Notes: generated by a model not told the origin, from the sequence alone. A DNA stretch of 64,000 nt from Fibrella aquatilis (GCF_017353255.1 NZ_JAFMYU010000033.1:1-64000); one strand, 5' to 3'. Shown: positions 8,887-17,065, numbered from the stretch's first letter. Numbers and translations: made by a program.

Positions 8887-9597
8887 CTAAATTTCCATTT
8901 TCACGAGGGCATTGCCGCGGAGGACGGGTACTACGTCGTAGAGGTCGTGTTGCAGGCAGTAGGCGATGTCTTTCTGGATGCCGAGGCGTTGTAGGCGGCG
9001 GATATGCGAGGCGTTGGCGAGGTAGCTGATGAGGTTGTCCTTCCCATCGACATACAGGCGGTGGGCCATCAGCACGCTGTCTTCCATCATCGAGTAGTCG
9101 TCCTTAAGGCGGTCGGCGAGGGCACCGGCAAAGAGCGTGTCTTCGAGGTTGACGCGCCCTTTCCACCCAGCACACAATACCAGCACGTCGTACGATTGCC
9201 CCCGGAGGTAGTTGGCCACGGCATCGAGGTTCAGAAACGATCCTACCAGCACCTTCACCGCCGTTCGCGACTTGGTAATGGCCAGGGTACCGTTAGTGGT
9301 GGTCATGGCAATGTCGGCACCCTCCAGCCGCTCATCCATGTAGCTAAATGGCGAATTGTCGAGGTCGAAGCCTTCTACAGTGCGGGCGTTGCGTTCAGCG
9401 GCGGCCAGGTAGCCCCGCTGTTGCAGGTCGCGGCACTCCTCAACGGTGGCCACGGGAATAATACTCCCCACGCCATAGGCAAAGGCCGTAACCATGCAGG
9501 AGGTAGCCCGGAACACGTCGGCTACCACCACAATCGTGTTGTCAACGTCGTGGAGATCAAGCAATTCGGGGGTTAAGCAAACGTCAATGTGTTTCAT
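8887..9597 (-). CDS. comB: 2-phosphosulfolactate phosphatase family protein (ComB-like)
   Basis: A 236-residue protein matching the ComB family, which in coenzyme M synthesis removes phosphate from 2-phosphosulfolactate. The family's hallmark near the N-terminus is seen as VVVADVFRATSCMVTAFAYG (about residues 23-42). ALAITKS-type and TTNGTLAI segments follow in the middle. Most Bacteroidota do not make coenzyme M. The in vivo substrate is therefore uncertain; a role in sulfonate or sulfonolipid metabolism is only a possibility. It lies between gcvT and nuoC on the same strand, with a hairpin in each flanking gap. The family call is firm, the function less so. Confidence 0.82.
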   Translation of the reverse strand: MKHIDVCLTPELLDLHDVDNTIVVVADVFRATSCMVTAFAYGVGSIIPVATVEECRDLQQRGYLAAAERNARTVEGFDLDNSPFSYMDERLEGADIAMTTTNGTLAITKSRTAVKVLVGSFLNLDAVANYLRGQSYDVLVLCAGWKGRVNLEDTLFAGALADRLKDDYSMMEDSVLMAHRLYVDGKDNLISYLANASHIRRLQRLGIQKDIAYCLQHDLYDVVPVLRGNALVKMEI

Positions 9598-9605
9598 TAA
9601 CTATG

Positions 9606-9685
9606 ATTTTGGACGTTGGATACTGGATGTTGGACACTGGAAGCGATTAAGTGTAATCCAACATCCAGTATCCAACGTCCAAAAT
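9606..9685. repeat. Intergenic hairpin with GGACGTTGGATACTGG words
   Basis: Perfect 29-bp arms at 9606-9634 and 9657-9685 enclose a 22-nt loop. Each arm is made of the reiterated word (TTGGACGTTGGA, TACTGGATGTTGGA). The hairpin fills the gap between the gcvT stop (9688) and the comB start (9597). The same word family occurs inside the acyl-CoA dehydrogenase gene at 45956-45991. Confidence 0.9.
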
Positions 9686-9687
9686 CC

Positions 9688-10794
9688 TTATTTTTTCAAG
9701 AAAGGCACCTTCACCACCTCGGCTTTCAAGAGCTTATCGCGCACGTTCACGAAAATCTCGGTGCCGGGTTTGCTCAGTTCGGTGGGGACGTAGCCCATGC
9801 CGATACCTTTGCCGAGGGTGGGCGATTGCGTGCCCGATGTTACCTCACCCACCACGGTGCCGTCGGCAGTGCAGAGTGCGTAGTGACTGCGCGGAATGCC
9901 CCGGTCTACCATACTGAAGCCAATGAGCTTGCGCGACAGACCCGCCTCTTTTTGGGCTTTCAGGGCGGCGGCGTTCACAAAATTATGCGGCTGGGTCCCG
10001 GCGGTGAATTTCGTGACCCAACCCAGCCCGGCTTCCAGCGGTGAAGTCTCGTCGGTGATGTCGTTGCCGTAGAGGCAGTAGCCCGATTCCAGCCGGAGCG
10101 TATCGCGCGCACCGAGGCCAATGGGCTTGATACCGAACGGCTTACCCGCTTCCATGATGGCGTTCCAGACAGCTTCGGCCTGATGGTTCGACACGTAAAT
10201 TTCAAACCCACCCGCACCCGTGTAGCCCGTGGCCGACACGATCACGTTGGCCATACCCGCAAAATCGGTCTTCTCGAAGGTATAGTAGCTCATTCCGTCG
10301 AGCAGGGCGTTGGTCAGCGGTTGCAATGCCTTGGCGGCTAGCGGCCCCTGCACGGCAAACAGGCACATACCGTCCGATACGTTCACCATCTCTACATCGA
10401 AATCGGCGGCGTATTGGCTGATATGGTTCCAGTCTTTGTCGATGTTCGAGGCGTTGACCACGAGCATGTATTCAATCTCCGAAATCCGATACACCAGCAG
10501 GTCATCTACCACGCCGCCGTGGTCGTTGGGGAGGTAGGAATATTGCACCCGCCCGTCGTAGAGCGCGGTGGCATCGTTGGCCGAGACTTTCAGAATAAGG
10601 TCGAGCGCGCCGGGGCCTTTAAGGACAAACTCGCCCATGTGCGAGACGTCGAAGATACCCACGGCATTACGAACGGTATGGTGTTCGTCGAGATCGGAGG
10701 AGTAGCGAACGGGCATTTCGTAGCCCGCAAAAGGAACAATTTTGGCCCCCAACGCCCGGTGGACAGCCTCAAGGGGAACGTGTTTCAGCGACAT
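9688..10794 (-). CDS. gcvT: Glycine cleavage system T protein (aminomethyltransferase)
   Basis: A 368-residue protein of the usual GcvT length. It transfers the methylene group from aminomethyl-lipoyl GcvH to tetrahydrofolate, releasing ammonia. Typical family stretches are visible: FAGYEMPVRY near residue 23, GIFDVSHMGEF near 46, SATGYTGAGGFEIYV in the middle, and GLGARDTLRLESGYCLYGND, which contains the folate-domain motif. The C-terminal barrel has SPTLGKGIGMGYVP. The ATG at 10794 is close to the expected first residues. Other gcv genes are not adjacent. A TATTTTTG element 21 bases upstream is a plausible -7 box. Confidence 0.95.
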   Translation of the reverse strand: MSLKHVPLEAVHRALGAKIVPFAGYEMPVRYSSDLDEHHTVRNAVGIFDVSHMGEFVLKGPGALDLILKVSANDATALYDGRVQYSYLPNDHGGVVDDLLVYRISEIEYMLVVNASNIDKDWNHISQYAADFDVEMVNVSDGMCLFAVQGPLAAKALQPLTNALLDGMSYYTFEKTDFAGMANVIVSATGYTGAGGFEIYVSNHQAEAVWNAIMEAGKPFGIKPIGLGARDTLRLESGYCLYGNDITDETSPLEAGLGWVTKFTAGTQPHNFVNAAALKAQKEAGLSRKLIGFSMVDRGIPRSHYALCTADGTVVGEVTSGTQSPTLGKGIGMGYVPTELSKPGTEIFVNVRDKLLKAEVVKVPFLKK

Positions 10795-10814
10795 GTTGAC
10801 GAGTTAATAGCCCG

Positions 10815-10822
10815 CAAAAATA
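10815..10822 (-). promoter_or_regulatory. Candidate -7 element of gcvT
   Basis: On the minus strand this reads TATTTTTG, an exact match to the Bacteroidota -7 consensus TAnnTTTG, 21 bases upstream of the gcvT ATG. No good TTTG -33 element was found at the expected spacing, so the call rests on the -7 box alone. Confidence 0.4.
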
Positions 10823-10907
10823 AGGCCTTTTAACGTTTGTCTGGAGTGATGAGATCACAGTTAGTAGCATCTAAGAAAAATTGGTAGCCTATTCTTTCGG
10901 CTTCGAG

Positions 10908-12443
10908 CTAACGCATGAAAGATTTCAGCATAAAATAATTACCGAAGAAACTGTTACCTAGAACTAATGGGTTGCGTAAACTTTGAGCTGATTGAAAAGT
11001 AAGCGGCAAAACATAGGTAACACTCTTTGGCTCACCTCGTTCGAAAGCAGGTTGCCAATGGCCATTCAATAACTTTGCACCTTGTAATGCTTCTCTGTCA
11101 ATGTATAAATCTATACCTTTTACCAAAACAAAATCATCCAATGAGCCATCTACGTTAACCTTGAAAGATATAATAACTTTTCCTGAAATGTTTTGGCCTT
11201 TGCATTCAGGAGGATATTTAATATTATTACTCAGATAGGCAAACATAGCTTCTTTGCCACCAATGAATCCTGATTCTATGTCATTATCATACTTAATAGA
11301 TCTATCATTTATAATCACTTCACCTCCTATTTCTTTGCCTCTATCGAAACGTTCAGTATATGAGTATGACTTGTCTTTAGTAATACCTATCCAAGTACCA
11401 TGCTTAAGCCCATTGCTATAATTTCCCTCTTCAAAAAATAATGTATTCTTCCCAGACGCTAGCCTAGATGGTATTGTTGAATGATAAAACGCATGACCAA
11501 ATCCTTTTTTAACCTGTTGATTCCCTGTGCTATCCCATGCTTCATTAATGCTGGCAAAGTCGCCTGCTGCTGACGATGATTCATTGGTGAGAATACCGTC
11601 ATATTGAATGATTCCATTTGTATGCCATTTAATACACCTCTGGTCCTTATTCGATATAATATACTTGACTGTGCCATTTTTATAAAACTGGACTAAATTA
11701 CCTTCATTGCCTTCTAAAATCCCTTTGTTTATTATTAAGCTGTCTGTATTAATAACATAAAAATTACCAAACCAATCAGTACCATCTGGTTTATAACTAA
11801 TCATTATTGCCGTCTCAGCATTTGGCAAATCGTTGGATATCCGCTCTTTATGTAACGAATAGCGAGAAATTTCATTCCATTCACCTAAATAAAACTCACT
11901 GACTACTAAATCTCCGTTTGGCACGCCTCTCATTGTATCAACTGCCATTGCTGTTACATATTTAGCATTTTTTATTCTATCTGTTTTTTTTCTATTAATA
12001 TCAAAGTAGTTAAATACCCAGCCACTTTTGTAGATCAACGATTCATTTTCAGTAAAATTAATTGTATGCTTGATTGCTTGCCTAACAGGCCTACCATCTT
12101 TCCATGCCGGTTTCCAAGCTGTGAACAGCCGCACCACCCGCAGGGCCTCGCGGTCACAGTCGGGACGTAAGCCCCGGATAACCTGCACGTCAGCTACCTG
12201 ACCGTCAGGTTCCACCACCGCTTTCACATACACCTTACCCGTCACATTGGCTACCTGCGCCATAAACGGTTTCTGAACGTTCGCCTTCAAAAACGTCTCC
12301 AGCATGGGGTAGCCACCACGCGGCACCGCCACCGAATCGACGTTAACCGATTCATAAACAGGGACTTGTGCGTATGCATATTGGTCAATTAACGATAGGA
12401 AAAACAGGCTGATTAGAGGCAATTGACATCGAAATGAATTCAT
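10908..12443 (-). CDS. Secreted protein with two TonB C-terminal-like domains and a MORN/YwqK-like middle
   Basis: A 511-residue exported protein (hydrophobic leader, cleavage after YAYAQ). A TonB C-terminal-like domain spans about residues 45-125 (VTGKVYVKAVVEPDGQVADV and LFTAWKPAWKDGRPV). A second spans about 400-480 (ISGKVIISFKVNVDGSLDDF and GHWQPAFERGEP). Between them are short beta repeats with W-x-x-x-G-I/T patterns, like YwqK/MORN-type repeats (GTVKYIISNKDQRCIKWHTN, NGLKHGTWIGITKDKSYSY). There is no N-terminal membrane anchor of a true TonB, so it may be periplasmic or outer-membrane associated. Base composition is odd: up to residue about 108 the DNA is GC-rich like its neighbours, after that it turns strongly AT-rich. 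Function unknown. Confidence 0.65.
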   Translation of the reverse strand: MNSFRCQLPLISLFFLSLIDQYAYAQVPVYESVNVDSVAVPRGGYPMLETFLKANVQKPFMAQVANVTGKVYVKAVVEPDGQVADVQVIRGLRPDCDREALRVVRLFTAWKPAWKDGRPVRQAIKHTINFTENESLIYKSGWVFNYFDINRKKTDRIKNAKYVTAMAVDTMRGVPNGDLVVSEFYLGEWNEISRYSLHKERISNDLPNAETAIMISYKPDGTDWFGNFYVINTDSLIINKGILEGNEGNLVQFYKNGTVKYIISNKDQRCIKWHTNGIIQYDGILTNESSSAAGDFASINEAWDSTGNQQVKKGFGHAFYHSTIPSRLASGKNTLFFEEGNYSNGLKHGTWIGITKDKSYSYTERFDRGKEIGGEVIINDRSIKYDNDIESGFIGGKEAMFAYLSNNIKYPPECKGQNISGKVIISFKVNVDGSLDDFVLVKGIDLYIDREALQGAKLLNGHWQPAFERGEPKSVTYVLPLTFQSAQSLRNPLVLGNSFFGNYFMLKSFMR

Positions 12444-12500
12444 ATGGAATCATGGAATAGAATCTTGCCAAATATAATCTAAAACGAAAAATATATAACA

Positions 12501-12535
12501 AAAATGGGCTAACACCATAGCGTCAGCCCATTTTT
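12501..12535 (-). terminator. Rho-independent terminator of gltA
   Basis: AAAATGGGCT (12501-12510) pairs with AGCCCATTTT (12524-12533) around the loop. Read on the minus strand the stem is followed by TTTTGTTATA, so it terminates transcription arriving from citrate synthase. An A-rich tract on the other side makes it potentially bidirectional. Confidence 0.75.
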
Positions 12536-12578
12536 ACTTCTCACTTCTTGTTTCTTACCTCTTGATTCTCGCTTCTCA
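12536..12578. repeat. Single-arm word-run (CTTCTTGTTTCTTACCTCTTG) after gltA
   Basis: Reiterated words like those of the right arm of the hairpin at 2087-2175 fill the space from the terminator into the gltA stop codon (12576-12578). No partner arm is present here, so it looks like a half element. Confidence 0.6.
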
Positions 12579-13904
12579 GCGCTCCCCCATCGTTTTGAAG
12601 TCGCGGAGGGTAGAGCCGGTGTAGATCTGGCGGGGGCGGCCAATGGGTTCTTTTTGGGTCCGCATTTCCTGCCACTGCGCAATCCAGCCCGGCAACCGGC
12701 CAATGGCAAACATCACCGTAAACATATTGGTCGGGATGCCCAAAGCACGGTAGATAATGCCCGAATAGAAATCGACGTTGGGGTATAGCTTGCGCTGCAC
12801 GAAATAGGGGTCGTTCAGGGCGGCTTCTTCCAAGCCTTTGGCAATCTCCAGCACGGGGTCGTTCACGCCGAGTTTGCTCAGCACGTCGTCGGCAGCTTTT
12901 TTAATGATACGGGCGCGGGGGTCGAAATTCTTGTAGACGCGGTGGCCGAAACCAAACAGGCGGAAGCCCGTAGTCTTGGCATTCTTGGCCATGTCGATGT
13001 ACTTCGCCACGTCGCCGCCACCGGCTTTGATTTCTTCCAGCATCTCGATCACCTCCTGGTTGGCACCACCATGCAGCGGACCCCACAGGGCGTTGATCCC
13101 GGCAGCGATAGACGAGTAAATATTGGCCTGCGACGACCCCACTAGGCGCACCGTGCTCGTCGAGCAGTTTTGTTCGTGGTCGGCGTGGAGGATCAGCAGC
13201 ACGTTCAGCGCCTGGGCCACCACAGGGTCTACTTTGTAATCTTCCACCGGCAACGCGAACATCATATTCAGGAAGTTCGGGATGTAGTCCAGCTCATTCT
13301 TGGGGTAGTTAATCGGGTGCCCCTGCGACCGTTTGTACGACCAGGTGGCAATGGTAGGCAGCTTGGCCATCAACCGCGTAATGTGCAGGTCGGTGTTTTG
13401 GTTGCCCTCATATGAATCGGGATAAAACGCGCTCATGGCATTTACCAGCGAACCCAACACGCACATGGGGTGGGCGTTGACGGGAAAACCATCGAAGATC
13501 TTCCGCATATCTTCGTTCACCAGCGTATGCCGGCGAATACCCGTGGCAAAAGCGTCGTATTGGGCCTGCGTGGGCAGTTCGCCATAGATAAGCAGGTAAG
13601 CTACTTCCAGAAACGAGGCTTTCTCGGCCAGCTCTTCAATAGAATACCCCCTGTAACGCAGAATGCCTTCTTCACCGTCGAGAAACGTAATGGCACTTTG
13701 GGTGGCACCGGTATTCTTGTACCCCCGGTCGAGGGTAACGTAACCCGACTGGTCACGGAGATTCGAAATGTCTACAGCTTTTTCGTGCTCAGAGCCTTCC
13801 AGGGTAGGAAAACTGTACGATTTGCCGTCAACGATTAGTTCAGCATTGCTTGCCATACGTGCGTGCGGAGGAGAATATTCAGCGTTAACAGGTTGTGCGC
13901 TCAT
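12576..13904 (-). CDS. gltA: Citrate synthase (type II, hexameric-type length)
   Basis: A 442-residue citrate synthase, condensing acetyl-CoA and oxaloacetate at the entry of the TCA cycle. Visible landmarks are RGYSIEELAE near residue 84, the active-site His regions LWGPLHGGANQEVIEML and FGFGHRVYKNFDPRARI, and the C-terminal QIYTG. The N-terminal 50-residue beta-rich extension (MASNAELIVDGKSYSFPTLE) is that of the longer, Gram-negative NADH-regulated class. The frame starts at 13904; a second ATG 16 codons in (MASNAEL) is also possible, and that is where the family's conserved sequence begins. Monocistronic by appearance, with its own terminator and a divergent neighbour. Confidence 0.95.
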   Translation of the reverse strand: MSAQPVNAEYSPPHARMASNAELIVDGKSYSFPTLEGSEHEKAVDISNLRDQSGYVTLDRGYKNTGATQSAITFLDGEEGILRYRGYSIEELAEKASFLEVAYLLIYGELPTQAQYDAFATGIRRHTLVNEDMRKIFDGFPVNAHPMCVLGSLVNAMSAFYPDSYEGNQNTDLHITRLMAKLPTIATWSYKRSQGHPINYPKNELDYIPNFLNMMFALPVEDYKVDPVVAQALNVLLILHADHEQNCSTSTVRLVGSSQANIYSSIAAGINALWGPLHGGANQEVIEMLEEIKAGGGDVAKYIDMAKNAKTTGFRLFGFGHRVYKNFDPRARIIKKAADDVLSKLGVNDPVLEIAKGLEEAALNDPYFVQRKLYPNVDFYSGIIYRALGIPTNMFTVMFAIGRLPGWIAQWQEMRTQKEPIGRPRQIYTGSTLRDFKTMGER

Positions 13905-14022
13905 GTTCCAGAGCAGCGGGCGAAATTAGTACCAAAACAAATCGAAAGCCCCGCCCCATCGCCGAAAAGTTCAAGTGCAGGGCGGTTCGTTCATACAACA
14001 CGGAAAGGGGGGAGCCAGTTTT

Positions 14023-14134
14023 AAAGAGTGAAAGATAGAAAGAGTGAAAGAGTGCTTTTAACATCGTATAACTGACGCTCATTGGCCATCCGCTGATAAA
14101 AGCACTCTTTCACTCTTTCTATCTTTCACTCTTT
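14023..14134. repeat. Intergenic hairpin with GAGTGAAAGA words, 38-bp perfect arms
   Basis: Arms 14023-14060 and 14097-14134 are exact inverted repeats of 38 nt around a 36-nt loop. Each arm repeats GAGTGAAAG-type words about every 7-14 nt. It occupies the divergent gltA/trpF-like promoter region and ends five bases before the ATG at 14139, so the right arm is in the leader of that gene. Confidence 0.92.
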
Positions 14135-14138
14135 ACCC

Positions 14139-14795
14139 ATGGTTCGCGTAAAAATCTGCTGCATCTCCAGCCCCGACGAAGCCCGGATGGCTATTCAGTA
14201 TGGCGCATCGGCGCTAGGACTGGTTGGTCCTATGCCCAGCGGCCCCGGCGTTATTACGGACGAAGAAATTGCCGCCATTGCCAAAACGGTGCCGCCGCCC
14301 ATCGCCACGTTTTTGCTCACAAGCGAAACCGATGCCGACGCCATCATTGCCCACCAGCGGCGGGTAGACACCAATACCGTTCAGATCGTAGACGCTTTAC
14401 AATCAGGCGATTATGCGCAGATAAGAGCCGCACTGCCCGGCATCAGGCTGGTGCAGGTGATCCATGTTATTGACGAAAAATCGGTAGAAGAAGCGCTCCA
14501 GATTGCCCCGCACGTCGATGCGCTGTTGCTGGACAGTGGCAATCCGAATCTGGCGGTAAAAGAACTTGGCGGCACCGGTCGCGTACACAACTGGGCACTC
14601 AGCCGCCAAATCCGCGAACAGTCGCCGGTGCCGATTTTCCTGGCTGGTGGCCTCCGCCCCGACAACGTCCGGCAGGCCATCGACGCTGTTCAACCCTTCG
14701 GACTAGACCTGTGCAGCGGCGTCCGCACCAACGGGCGGCTGGATGAGGAGAAGCTGAAGGCGTTCTTTAAGGGAGTGGTGAGTGCTGAGTGGTAA
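14139..14795 (+). CDS. TrpF-like phosphoribosylanthranilate isomerase family protein
   Basis: A 218-residue TIM-barrel protein of the TrpF family. It opens with VRVKICCISSPDEARMAI, the counterpart of the TrpF motif K-I-C-G-I-T. The cysteine used as general base is kept, but the following glycine is Cys. ALLLDSGN around residue 127 corresponds to the conserved LLLD with the general-acid Asp. FLAGGLRPDNVRQAI and GLDLCSGVRTNGRLDEEKL are the phosphate-binding end of the barrel. No trp gene is adjacent, so either it is a detached trpF or a paralogue with another isomerase substrate. The C-terminal VVSAEW and stop are encoded by the left arm of the hairpin at 14775-14869. No Shine-Dalgarno is visible. 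Confidence 0.75.
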   Translation: MVRVKICCISSPDEARMAIQYGASALGLVGPMPSGPGVITDEEIAAIAKTVPPPIATFLLTSETDADAIIAHQRRVDTNTVQIVDALQSGDYAQIRAALPGIRLVQVIHVIDEKSVEEALQIAPHVDALLLDSGNPNLAVKELGGTGRVHNWALSRQIREQSPVPIFLAGGLRPDNVRQAIDAVQPFGLDLCSGVRTNGRLDEEKLKAFFKGVVSAEW

Positions 14796-14869
14796 GTGGT
14801 GAGTTTGCTGCCGCAAGTGTATTTCTCTTGCGGCAGCAAACTCACCACTTACCACTCAGCACTTACCAC
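14775..14869. repeat. Intergenic hairpin with GTGGTAAGTGGTGAGT words between convergent genes
   Basis: 43-nt arms at 14775-14817 and 14827-14869 with one mismatch and a 9-nt loop. The outer part is reiterated GAGTGCTGAGTGGTAAGTGG; the inner part is TTTGCTGCCGCAAG. The trpF-like stop TAA (14793-14795) is in the left arm. The kdsA stop (14869-14871) begins at the last base of the right arm. It may also act as a bidirectional terminator. Confidence 0.9.
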
Positions 14870-15678
14870 TACATAACGGCTTCCCTCACCCGCACCAGCC
14901 GCTCTAAAAGAGCCTCCAATTGGTCCAGGGGCAACATATTGGCGCCGTCCGATTTGGCTTCGGCGGGGTTCATGTGCGTCTCGATGAAGAGGCCGTCGGC
15001 ACCCACAGCAATGGCGGCTTTGGCAATGGTGCCGATCAGGGCCGGTTTCCCGCCCGTCACACCCGACGACTGGTTGGGCTGTTGCAGCGAGTGCGTACAG
15101 TCCATGACCACGGGCACACCAAACGACTGCATGGCGGGGATGTTGCGGTAGTCGACTACCAGATCACCGTAGCCAAAGCTGTTGCCCCGGTCGGTGAGAA
15201 AAACGATGGCGTCGGGGTTGGTAGCCTTCACTTTTTCGGCGGCGAATCTCATACTCTCACCCGACAAAAACTGCCCTTTCTTCACGTTAACGGCCTTTCC
15301 GGTCTTAGCGGCGGCTTCGAGCAACTCGGTTTGGCGGCACAAAAACGCCGGAATCTGCAACACGTCCACGTGCGGAGCGGCCAGTGCCGCCTCGTGCGAT
15401 TCGTGGATGTCGGTCACGGTCGGAATGTCGAACGTGCGGCCTACCTCTTCCAGGATCGAGAGAGCCAATTCGTCGCCGATGCCGGTGAAGGAATTGAGCT
15501 TGGTGCGGTTGGCTTTGCGGTATGACCCTTTGAAAATATAGGGAATCTGGAGGCGGTCGGTGATCGTGACAATGCGCTCGGCAATGCGCAGGGCCATATC
15601 GCGGCCTTCAATGGCGCAGGGGCCGGCCATCAAAAAGAAAAGGCCACTGTCAGTATGTTTCAGTTTGGTAAGTTGCAT
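14869..15678 (-). CDS. kdsA: 3-deoxy-8-phosphooctulonate synthase (KDO-8-phosphate synthase)
   Basis: A 269-residue protein of usual KdsA length. It condenses phosphoenolpyruvate and arabinose-5-phosphate to make KDO-8-phosphate for lipopolysaccharide. Family stretches seen are MAGPCAIEGRDMALRIAE near residue 17, FKGSYRKANRTKLNSFTG near 49, PTVTDIHESHEA near 90, VDVLQIPAFLCRQTELLEAA, VKKGQFLSGESM, and the C-terminal FIETHMNPAEAKSDGANMLP. The ATG at 15678 starts directly at the expected N-terminus. It stands alone, divergent from acpP, and converges on the TrpF-like gene with only the hairpin between them. Confidence 0.96.
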   Translation of the reverse strand: MQLTKLKHTDSGLFFLMAGPCAIEGRDMALRIAERIVTITDRLQIPYIFKGSYRKANRTKLNSFTGIGDELALSILEEVGRTFDIPTVTDIHESHEAALAAPHVDVLQIPAFLCRQTELLEAAAKTGKAVNVKKGQFLSGESMRFAAEKVKATNPDAIVFLTDRGNSFGYGDLVVDYRNIPAMQSFGVPVVMDCTHSLQQPNQSSGVTGGKPALIGTIAKAAIAVGADGLFIETHMNPAEAKSDGANMLPLDQLEALLERLVRVREAVM

Positions 15679-15881
15679 GAAAAATGGTTGGTGTTAGCTA
15701 TTGGCAAAGGTAGTAGGTTCGGCGCTGCCCAAAATGACAATCAGAATACACTACTTTATGGATAGAGTAATTAGCTACTATAGCTATAACATGTTCTAGT
15801 ATGCAGTTGTAACCTATTCATAAACAGCACATTATCATTTATGTTTAGGACCGTCTGAACGCTGCCGGGCTGAAAAAATTG

Positions 15882-15913
15882 TTTGGCAATCAGCGGGTAA
15901 AGTGTTTTCTTTG
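15882..15913 (+). promoter_or_regulatory. Candidate acpP promoter (Bacteroidota -33/-7 type)
   Basis: TTTG at 15882-15885 and TTTCTTTG at 15906-15913 are separated by 20 bases. This fits the Bacteroidota pattern TTTG-N19/20-TAnnTTTG with one mismatch. A start site near 15920 would give a leader of about 25 bases before the acpP ATG. Confidence 0.55.
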
Positions 15914-15944
15914 CATCGTTTTTTAACAAAAAAGGACTACCAAA

Positions 15945-16184
15945 ATGTCTCAGACTGACGAAAAAGTAAAGCAAATCATCGTTGACAAATTAGGCGTTGA
16001 TCCGTCGGAAGTTACGCCGGAAGCAAGCTTTACCAATGACCTGGGTGCCGACTCGCTTGATACCGTCGAATTGATTATGGAATTTGAAAAGGAATTCAAC
16101 ATCCAAATCCCCGACGACGAAGCCGAGCAAATCACGACTGTGGGTCAGGCTATCAAATACCTTGAAGCAAACGCTGGCAAGTAA
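15945..16184 (+). CDS. acpP: Acyl carrier protein
   Basis: A 79-residue acidic four-helix protein that carries fatty acyl intermediates on phosphopantetheine. The attachment serine is Ser37 in [18 protein letters not shown], the invariant DSL motif. Length and helices match type II fatty acid synthase ACP. The ATG at 15945 gives [11 protein letters not shown], a standard start. In most relatives fabF follows acpP and precedes rnc; here a 12-bp stem-loop and then rnc follow directly. A -33/-7 type promoter is placed 32 bases upstream. Confidence 0.96.
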   Translation: MSQTDEKVKQIIVDKLGVDPSEVTPEASFTNDLGADSLDTVELIMEFEKEFNIQIPDDEAEQITTVGQAIKYLEANAGK

Positions 16185-16190
16185 TGCCGT

Positions 16191-16240
16191 TTACCCGGTA
16201 TTGGTGCTAACAGCCTGCTGCTCACACGAATACCGGGTAA
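16191..16240 (+). other. Stem-loop after acpP, possible attenuator or processing site
   Basis: TTACCCGGTATT (16191-16202) is exactly complementary to AATACCGGGTAA (16229-16240). The 26-nt loop and the absence of a T tract argue against a classical terminator. It lies between acpP and the RNase III gene, so it might be processed by RNase III or lower expression of rnc relative to acpP. Confidence 0.5.
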
Positions 16241-16291
16241 CTTATTCTCCTTCCCCTTCGCCGCCTACGTCATCCTGTTCCCCACGTCAAC

Positions 16292-17065
16292 TTGTTCGTG
16301 CCCCTCGCGTTACCCCGCTTTATCACGCAGCCTTTAGCTAACTGGTTTGGTCCTTCCAAAGAGAGAGACCGCCGGAAACATCTGCGTCAGGCAATAACGC
16401 ACATCATTGGTGAAAAACCGGGCAACATCGGGCTGTACCAACTCTCGCTTCGGCATACGTCGGCTTCTAGAGAAACCATCGTCAAAGGGTTTCGGGAGTC
16501 GAATGAGCGGCTCGAATACCTGGGCGACGCTGTACTAGGCATGGTCATTGCCGAGTACCTCTTCAAAAAATATCCCTACAAAGACGAGGGCTTCCTGACC
16601 GAGATCCGGTCGCGCCTGGTCAACCGCGAAGCCCTCAATGGCATTTCGCGCAAAATAGGCCTCGACAACCTCCTCGAATATGACGGTCAGCGCGGCCGCA
16701 TGATGCCCGCCCGCACCTCTATGTACGGCGATGCCCTCGAGGCTCTCGTAGGCGCAGTTTATCTCGACAAGGGATTTAATTTTTCGCGCCGCTTTATTCT
16801 GCATAACCTCTTGACGCACTACGACTTAGACGCGATTGTGAACAACACAATCAACTTCAAAAGCAAGCTCATCGAGTGGGCGCAGCGTGAAGGCAAAGAA
16901 CTCCGGTTCGACATTGTGTCGGAGCGGGGCACAAGCCAATTCCGCGAGTTTGTGGCGCAGGTGCTGGTGAACGAACAGCCGCTGGCCACCGGCACGGGCT
17001 ACAGCAAGAAAAAAGCTGAACAGTCGGCCGCCGAAAAAGCGTTTGAAACGCTGGGGCTGGACTAA
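16292..17065 (+). CDS. rnc: Ribonuclease III
   Basis: A protein of up to 257 residues that cleaves double-stranded RNA in rRNA and mRNA processing. The catalytic signature NERLEYLGDAVLG is near residue 71 and the second acidic motif YGDALEALVGAVYLDKG near 145. A double-stranded-RNA-binding domain runs from about 190 (INFKSKLIEWAQREGKEL) to the end (YSKKKAEQSAAEKAFETL). No ATG fits. Candidate starts are TTG at 16292 and GTG at 16298, both used by the longest frame. The N-terminal extension before the catalytic domain (about 35 residues) is usual in Cytophagales. It follows acpP without the fabF normally found between them. Confidence 0.93.
   Translation: MFVPLALPRFITQPLANWFGPSKERDRRKHLRQAITHIIGEKPGNIGLYQLSLRHTSASRETIVKGFRESNERLEYLGDAVLGMVIAEYLFKKYPYKDEGFLTEIRSRLVNREALNGISRKIGLDNLLEYDGQRGRMMPARTSMYGDALEALVGAVYLDKGFNFSRRFILHNLLTHYDLDAIVNNTINFKSKLIEWAQREGKELRFDIVSERGTSQFREFVAQVLVNEQPLATGTGYSKKKAEQSAAEKAFETLGLD

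Noticed and set aside
15679-15944. Possible tRNA or small RNA in the kdsA/acpP gap
   Set aside because: No cloverleaf, T-loop (GGTTCGAATCC type) or CCA end could be found. The gap is explained by divergent promoters.
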